Source: Lingula anatina (Eukaryota; Brachiopoda; Lingulata; Lingulida; Lingulidae). Taken from it: a DNA stretch of 64,000 bases. The notes below the pieces were generated by a model. It saw only the letters and a list, made by a program, of their open reading frames with translations. It made no database searches and was not told where the DNA came from. Shown one piece after another: positions 61,001-64,000 of this stretch. The stretch is taken from assembly GCF_001039355.2 (NCBI RefSeq), contig NW_019775812.1, positions 68,649 through 132,648 on the forward strand, given 5' to 3'. Positions within the stretch are counted from its first letter, which is position 1; each line of letters starts with the position of its first letter. The position numbers were made by a program, and so were the translations under genes.

Positions 61001-63179
61001 AATTTAGCTTTATCCTTCTTCATAAAAGAGAAAAATCCCTTTTTCTTCTTCTCCTTCCCATCAGGCATGAGGGTGCCGGAGCTAGGGTTTTGCATTGCAC
61101 TGAGAGTCTTTTGAGCATATATAAGATCTGTTGTTGACTTGCGAAAATTGGGAGCTGCAGGACAGAAATATCATCAAGTTATTGTTTTAATTGGATGTTT
61201 CATTAACAAGAGAAAGGTATATTAAATATGAGCAAAGTCTGTGCTTAAATCAAAGTTTAAATAGTGACTTTCACTACTTCTTTATACCAGACTTACAGTA
61301 CAGTACTGGTACCTAGTACATAAATGTTAGAGAGCTGTTTATACCAATGGCTCTTCTACAACTCTTACCGCTTACCTTTGACAGTAATGAGATTGATCTC
61401 ATTTGTTTTGGGGTAGTCACTCAGTTTAGTAGACATATCCAACTGTCTATCTGGCTCGTTGATAAGTCGAAAGTCATATCGTGTGGCATCCATGTTTTTC
61501 TCATCGCAAACCTGTTTGTATATCTCTGCCAGTGTTTTGTTTGGGTTGACTCTGGAAACATGTTTCTGTTTTCCTGGCAAGTTCACTGTCAGTCGTATGG
61601 TAACCTTAGGAGATGAAAACAAGAAATCACTTAACACTGTGTCCATGAACTGTGGTCCAGTAGAGGGATACAACTCCAACATTGTATCATTCAGCCTCTA
61701 CAATGTAACTTCTTGTTTTGATGTTACAGTACCTTTTGTCTATACACTGTATCAATCTGTCTATACACTGTAACTTTCTCCTTGCCAGCGACCTTACTAG
61801 TAAGATTATAATTAGGTCAATTGAGAAGAAGGCAATGTTGTCAGTAGCAAATATTCATGGTGCATTCAACCAAGCATTATTTTTTTACAAAAGGTTTGTG
61901 TGTTGTATCTTTGAATAATATTATGCCAAGGGTACTTGAGCCATGAATTAATATTATACAAAGCCATTATACAAAGAAGGTATAATTATACTTGAACTAT
62001 AAATTGATATGCTTGGTTGCATTAGAGTAGTCCCACAGTGTTATTTAGTCAGTCAGTTATATTTAGTCAAACAGACTTAGAAGAAGTACTATAAGTAGAA
62101 AATCCTCTTCTTTTTTTTTTTACATTTTTCCTGGGGGAGAGGAGAAGTAGAAGTGGGTCCAATTTACAAACTAAAAAGTTGCATCAATACCCTTGAACTT
62201 ATAACTTCTTTACATTCTGCCATGTGCAAGTTCACAATCATTTGCAAGCTGTTTTAAATTAAAATTGCCACATTTCATGCTTGGACTGCTTTGCTACAGC
62301 AATAATAGTTAAATTGCAAAGTTGCATGATTTATAAATCATTTTTTAGAAAATTAAAGGAACAGATATTCTTATTATGACTGAATGAAAATATGAAAATG
62401 TAATCTGCTTGTCAAATTCTATTAGTAAATGCTTGCATGAGTTTGGCTATTGGGCTGTTAACTTTGAGTGAAGTGTCAATGCACTCAGATGATAATTTGG
62501 CTGAAATTCTCTGCATGTTAGAGCACCTAGAAACAACAATTAAATCTATCATCATCACTGGAGATCAGAATCATAAAGAAAGCCCTCTGGCCATGCTTTT
62601 CTTTGAAGAAGTGGTATATGAAGCATTAAGTCAACTCTTGTTTAAAATGTATAAAAACTTCTGAAAAGCAAAGTTTTGTACAGCACCATATGCAATTATT
62701 GTTGAATTAATGCCACAAGCTGAAATAATTCCACAGCAAGAATTATATTAAGTAAATCACTAAAGAAGATGCATATTATGATTTACAAATATTGGTCTAT
62801 TTCATAATTAAAAGAAACTCGATTATATAAAGATTTTATAGCATTTTGCTTAAAGCAATTTGAACAAGAGAATAAAAACATATTAGAACCAAAAGCACTG
62901 AATTTCATCAATGTTCATAGTTGTTTATCTAAATATAACTAAGAAATCTTTGTTCATTACATCAAATACAGAGAGAGCTTTAAAAATTAGCAAATTCTAA
63001 AACATTATTAGTTTTAATTGATAGTAACTTAGAACTGCAACCTCAAACAAACAAATCTTCTTGCAAAAAAGATAGAAACAACAATAAAATAACTGACACT
63101 CTTTATGCATCCCATAATATTACACTTCAGACAGGCCAAGTCTTACCATTGGCACATTGCCAGGAGTTCTTCTGTGCGC
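42624..63179 (-). CDS. COBL: Cobl/Cobll1-family actin-regulatory protein (5' end outside window)
   Basis: In coding order the non-redundant exons are 63147-63179, 61376-61604, 60994-61154, 60343-60784, 59884-60078, 59048-59122, 57460-57723, 54385-54495 (allele 50821-50931), 47440-48647 (allele 46003-47210), 45520-45666, 45221-45322, 43999-44252, 43564-43710 and 42624-43026. All phases agree and the sum, 3771 nt, is a whole number of codons (1256 residues seen). Domains are the Cobl ubiquitin-like domain, a basic KKKKGFFSFMKK region, two KRAP motifs, the conserved RNSSDSSGYHE, an acidic linker, a Gln-rich helical region, polyproline, and one C-terminal WH2 (LRKV). Cobl proteins bind actin monomers through WH2 domains and shape cortical actin; KRAP motifs recruit syndapin-type partners. 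One WH2 is closer to Cobll1 than to three-WH2 vertebrate Cobl. Repeated exons in this scaffold are haplotype copies. Confidence 0.85.
43564..43710 (-). CDS. COBL: Cobl exon: conserved TIPRGYGAKLDRQSSFTQV segment
   Basis: 49 codons with intact splice sites (acceptor TCCCAG, donor AAG/GTAGGT). It contains a compact conserved-looking motif ending VRDIKAEL. It precedes the polyproline exon. No named domain is known to me. Confidence 0.75.
43999..44252 (-). CDS. COBL: Cobl exon: helical Gln/Met-rich segment
   Basis: It encodes a charged, Ala- and Gln-rich sequence (SLQEQMQMHLQRMAMLRESM) likely to be helical or coiled coil, ending with TKPKLER across a phase-2 donor. Confidence 0.75.
45221..45322 (-). 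CDS. COBL: Cobl exon: Gln-rich coiled-coil segment
   Basis: 34 codons, phase 0 at both ends, encoding EVDKKLREQRQLQGQYEQLQ and similar. This predicts a coiled coil continuous with the next exon. Confidence 0.75.
45520..45666 (-). CDS. COBL: Cobl exon: acidic/proline linker
   Basis: 49 codons, phase 0 at both ends, with acceptor CTTCAG and donor CAG/GTAGGT. It encodes VETDSELETTDMDTPDPSPR and ends EKEWLQ, leading into the coiled-coil exons. Confidence 0.75.
46003..47210 (-). CDS. COBL: Cobl large acidic exon, haplotype 1 copy
   Basis: A 1208-nt exon (acceptor TTTCAG at the high end, donor GGG/GTGAGT) encoding a disordered acidic linker with KRRANQDDFEYKNPWIGPRM, RRSLQEIYGSQVAAIPG and proline clusters. 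It is the same exon as 47440-48647. Variants here match the partial copy at 51823-52214, placing both on one haplotype. It carries Glu where the other copy has Gly in QK(E/G)QEKD. Confidence 0.85.
47298..47400. other. assembly gap (103 N) between haplotype copies
   Basis: The sequence on both sides is the same exon region. On this haplotype the sequence left of the gap stops at an A run that, in the copy at about 52297-52320, is followed by a long C run. A homopolymer probably ended the contig. Confidence 0.9.
47440..48647 (-). CDS. COBL: Cobl large acidic exon, haplotype 2 copy
   Basis: 1208 nt, identical in length, borders and phase to the copy at 46003. It has a few silent changes plus one Glu to Gly replacement. 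Only one of the two belongs in a gene model. Confidence 0.85.
48760..50820 (-). other. Cobl intron, haplotype 2
   Basis: Non-coding intron between the large acidic exon and the 111-nt exon, matching 52325-54384 on the other haplotype, with a poly(A) tract near 49783-49804. Confidence 0.6.
50821..50931 (-). CDS. COBL: Cobl 111-nt exon (VTTLDDIGMCFEDTIAAAEE), haplotype 2 copy
   Basis: It encodes 37 codons beginning HSRSNSGDGS and ending EEAIQRED, phase 1 at both ends, with good splice sites (ATTTTAG acceptor, GATG/GTACGT donor). It is the allele of 54385-54495. Confidence 0.75.
51193..51821 (+). mobile_element. 5' part of a THAP-domain DNA transposon (haplotype 2 only)
   Basis: It starts TAGCCTTTTTCATCTTTT after an AT. 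From 51282 a decayed frame reads MAGFT, then NNSKRDLHMRFNKFPTNP. In another frame it reads HRVCAEHFEGGKKNYNIRR. Together these match a THAP zinc-finger domain with lost Cys residues and a frameshift. The element is cut by the N at 51822 and continues at 55146: 51674-51821 equals 55146-55293. THAP plus a 2-bp AT duplication fits ISL2EU-type elements of the IS5/PIF group; this class call is inference. Confidence 0.6.
51822..51822. other. single-N contig join (haplotype switch)
   Basis: The sequence switches from inside the transposon to the middle of the Cobl large exon on the other haplotype. Confidence 0.85.
51823..52214 (-). CDS. COBL: Cobl large acidic exon, partial haplotype 1 copy
   Basis: The 5' third of the exon only, cut by the contig join. 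It shares the alleles of 46003-47210 (for example CGAAC rather than CGTAC near 52071), so it is the continuation of that contig. Confidence 0.8.
54385..54495 (-). CDS. COBL: Cobl 111-nt exon, haplotype 1 copy
   Basis: Same exon as 50821-50931, same phase and splice sites, with a silent change in the EE codons. Confidence 0.75.
55145..55145. other. single-N contig join (haplotype switch)
   Basis: The sequence after the N resumes inside the transposon left at 51821, with 148 bases of overlap. Confidence 0.85.
55146..55971 (+). mobile_element. 3' part of the THAP-domain DNA transposon
   Basis: It ends GATGAAAAAGGTTA, the inverted partner of the 5' end (TIR consensus TARCCTTTTTCATCTTTT), followed by AT. 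The whole element is about 1.3 kb, too short for an intact transposase, and I see no conserved catalytic frame in this part. The sequence after it, from 55974, repeats that at 54758-55144 of the empty haplotype. Confidence 0.65.
55974..57459 (-). other. Cobl intron
   Basis: Non-coding AT-rich sequence between the 57460-57723 exon and the 111-nt exon. Nothing else is recognised. Confidence 0.5.
57460..57723 (-). CDS. COBL: Cobl exon: proline-rich segment
   Basis: It encodes EKPGKPPRPHTIVGG, then SAPRRPCSFIAPPPPVSPPP and LKTPENIEDFLPLGQGN. The proline clusters suit SH3 or profilin binding. The exon is phase 1 at both ends. Confidence 0.8.
59048..59122 (-). CDS. COBL: Cobl exon: short basic segment
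   Basis: 25 codons encoding GVKPYRPPSHKTKAAPKPGV and a Lys-rich end, with acceptor TTTCAG and donor ATG/GTAAGA, phase 1 both ends. KTKAAPKP is reminiscent of a weak third KRAP motif. Confidence 0.7.
59884..60078 (-). CDS. COBL: Cobl exon: second KRAP motif
   Basis: 65 codons: Ser/Thr-rich linker, then GGRRKAPAPPPPP, matching the KRAP consensus of Cobl proteins. Donor CCTG/GTGAGT. Confidence 0.8.
60343..60784 (-). CDS. COBL: Cobl exon: first KRAP motif and SSDSSGYHE
   Basis: 147 codons encoding AKKRAAPAPPPQQ (KRAP) and later HSRNSSDSSGYHESPSSP, a stretch well conserved in Cobl and Cobll1. Acceptor TTCCAG, donor TTAG/GTTGGC (an unusual GTTGG donor). Confidence 0.85.
60994..61154 (-). CDS. COBL: Cobl exon: basic linker
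   Basis: Encodes NFRKSTTDLIYAQKTLSAMQ, then DGKEKKKKGFFSFMKKDKAK. The basic GFF motif follows the ubiquitin-like domain in Cobl-family proteins and suits lipid or calmodulin binding. Confidence 0.8.
61376..61604 (-). CDS. COBL: Cobl exon: ubiquitin-like domain
   Basis: Encodes VTIRLTVNLPGKQKHVSRVN, TLAEIYKQVCDEKNMD and LINEPDRQLDMSTKLSDYP ending at LITVK. This fits the Cobl N-terminal ubiquitin-like fold. Acceptor CCTAAG, donor AAAG/GTAAGC. Confidence 0.8.
61605..63146 (-). other. Cobl intron
   Basis: Non-coding AT-rich sequence; no other feature is seen. Confidence 0.5.
63147..63179 (-). CDS. COBL: candidate Cobl microexon (33 nt)
   Basis: 11 codons (AHRRTPGNVPM) between a strong acceptor (ATTATTCAG) and donor (ATG/GTAAGA), phase 0 at both ends, joining in frame to the ubiquitin-like exon. 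Small size means support comes only from splice sites and frame. Confidence 0.45.
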
Positions 63180-64000
63180 CTGAATAATTCAAAACAATGA
63201 CTTTCAGTTCTCAATCCTTATAGCTTCAAATTTATGTTAGTATTTGCAGATTACCTTCCTTCACAGCAAATGTGATTTTGAAATGAGACAGAGTTTCAAC
63301 AGATTTCATAGTGACAACAACAGTTACTTTGATTTGTTACTATACACTTGTGTTCAGTTTGCCATTATGAAATGCTTATTGAAAAAAATCCCATGGAGAC
63401 AATCACACTTTATAAATAAAAACTTGTGTACATATTTGCAGGGTACATAACTACTATTACATGACTTTATAATTACAGAAAAATAAGCTGGGTAATAACT
63501 TATAAGCTAAATCTAAACATAAACCGTAGCTAAAACCAAATTGAATATAAAATTTTCAAAACCATCTCTGAAAAATTAATAAAAATAAACATAACCCTGC
63601 AAAGCACCCCGGGAATATGATAAATTTTCAAATATCTAAAAAGTCACATGTTTGTGCATATAGCTCTGCTCCATTTCTGGGTAATCTATTAAGCTTATTG
63701 TTATTATATATTCTGATATACCGTATGTTAAAATGGTGGCTATCATAAATGGAACAGGGCAAGGTATCAGAAAAGAAATAAATAATAAAGAAGAAGAAGA
63801 AATAAAGAAATGTCAAAGTTGTCTTAACTTTGAAAGTAAAAACTTTTTAAATGAACAAACATGAAAATTCTCAGACACAAGCCTAAAATTTTCTGTACCG
63901 TTAGCTTACAGCCAGTGAGAGTGAACACCTACTCACGTCAGTCTGATGAAGGCCTTCGACCAGGAATTTTCATGTTTATCCAACAACCAAGCTAATGAAC
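63180..64000. other. presumed Cobl intron, no start exon seen
   Basis: AT-rich sequence without a convincing initiating exon. The Cobl start should lie beyond the window. Confidence 0.45.

Noticed and set aside
1-64000. CRISPR arrays, operons, ribosome binding sites, tRNA or rRNA genes
   Set aside because: The window is eukaryotic; spaced repeats are microsatellites or transposon parts, and I saw no tRNA A/B-box pair or rRNA sequence I could support.

Overview
This window is animal nuclear DNA: AT-rich, intron-containing genes with GT-AG splice sites, AATAAA signals and TATA boxes, many microsatellites and DNA-transposon relics, and no bacterial operon structure. Gene content (CYP2-type P450, PAN plus fibrinogen-domain lectin, a Cobl-family actin nucleator, small secreted peptides) and heavy allelic variation suggest a highly heterozygous marine invertebrate. 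I cannot name the species from sequence alone.

Layout. (1) 2.1-7.3 kb, + strand: a CYP2-like cytochrome P450 whose middle exons are missing; in their place is a 2.2-kb inverted-repeat (foldback) element. (2) 7.3-10.5 kb: intergenic, with hairpins and palindromic repeats. (3) 10.5-33 kb, + strand: a five-exon secreted PAN/fibrinogen-related gene, shown one and a half times because two haplotypes are chained end to end at single-N joins (11255, 23594, 28673). (4) 33.2-38 kb, + strand: two paralogous three-exon genes for small secreted, prohormone-like peptides of 73 and 74 residues, with a decayed Ty3/gypsy fragment between them. (5) 38-42.4 kb: no gene recognised. (6) 42.6 to at least 63.2 kb, - strand: a Cobl/Cobll1-family gene (ubiquitin-like domain, KRAP motifs, acidic linker, coiled-coil region, polyproline, C-terminal WH2). 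Its start exon lies outside the window. Two of its exons appear two or three times, again because haplotypes are interleaved (joins at 47298-47400, 51822 and 55145).

The main result is that the large duplications here are mostly assembly artefacts. Allele-specific variants phase the pieces: the sequence before 11255 matches that after 23594, and the piece before the 47298-47400 gap matches that after 51822. Comparing haplotypes exposes real polymorphisms, including a 1.3-kb THAP-domain transposon with an AT target duplication and a 1.15-kb insertion. The genes do not form an obvious pathway. The most interesting biology is the small-peptide pair, whose signal peptides and C-terminal exons are conserved while the middle exon has diverged.
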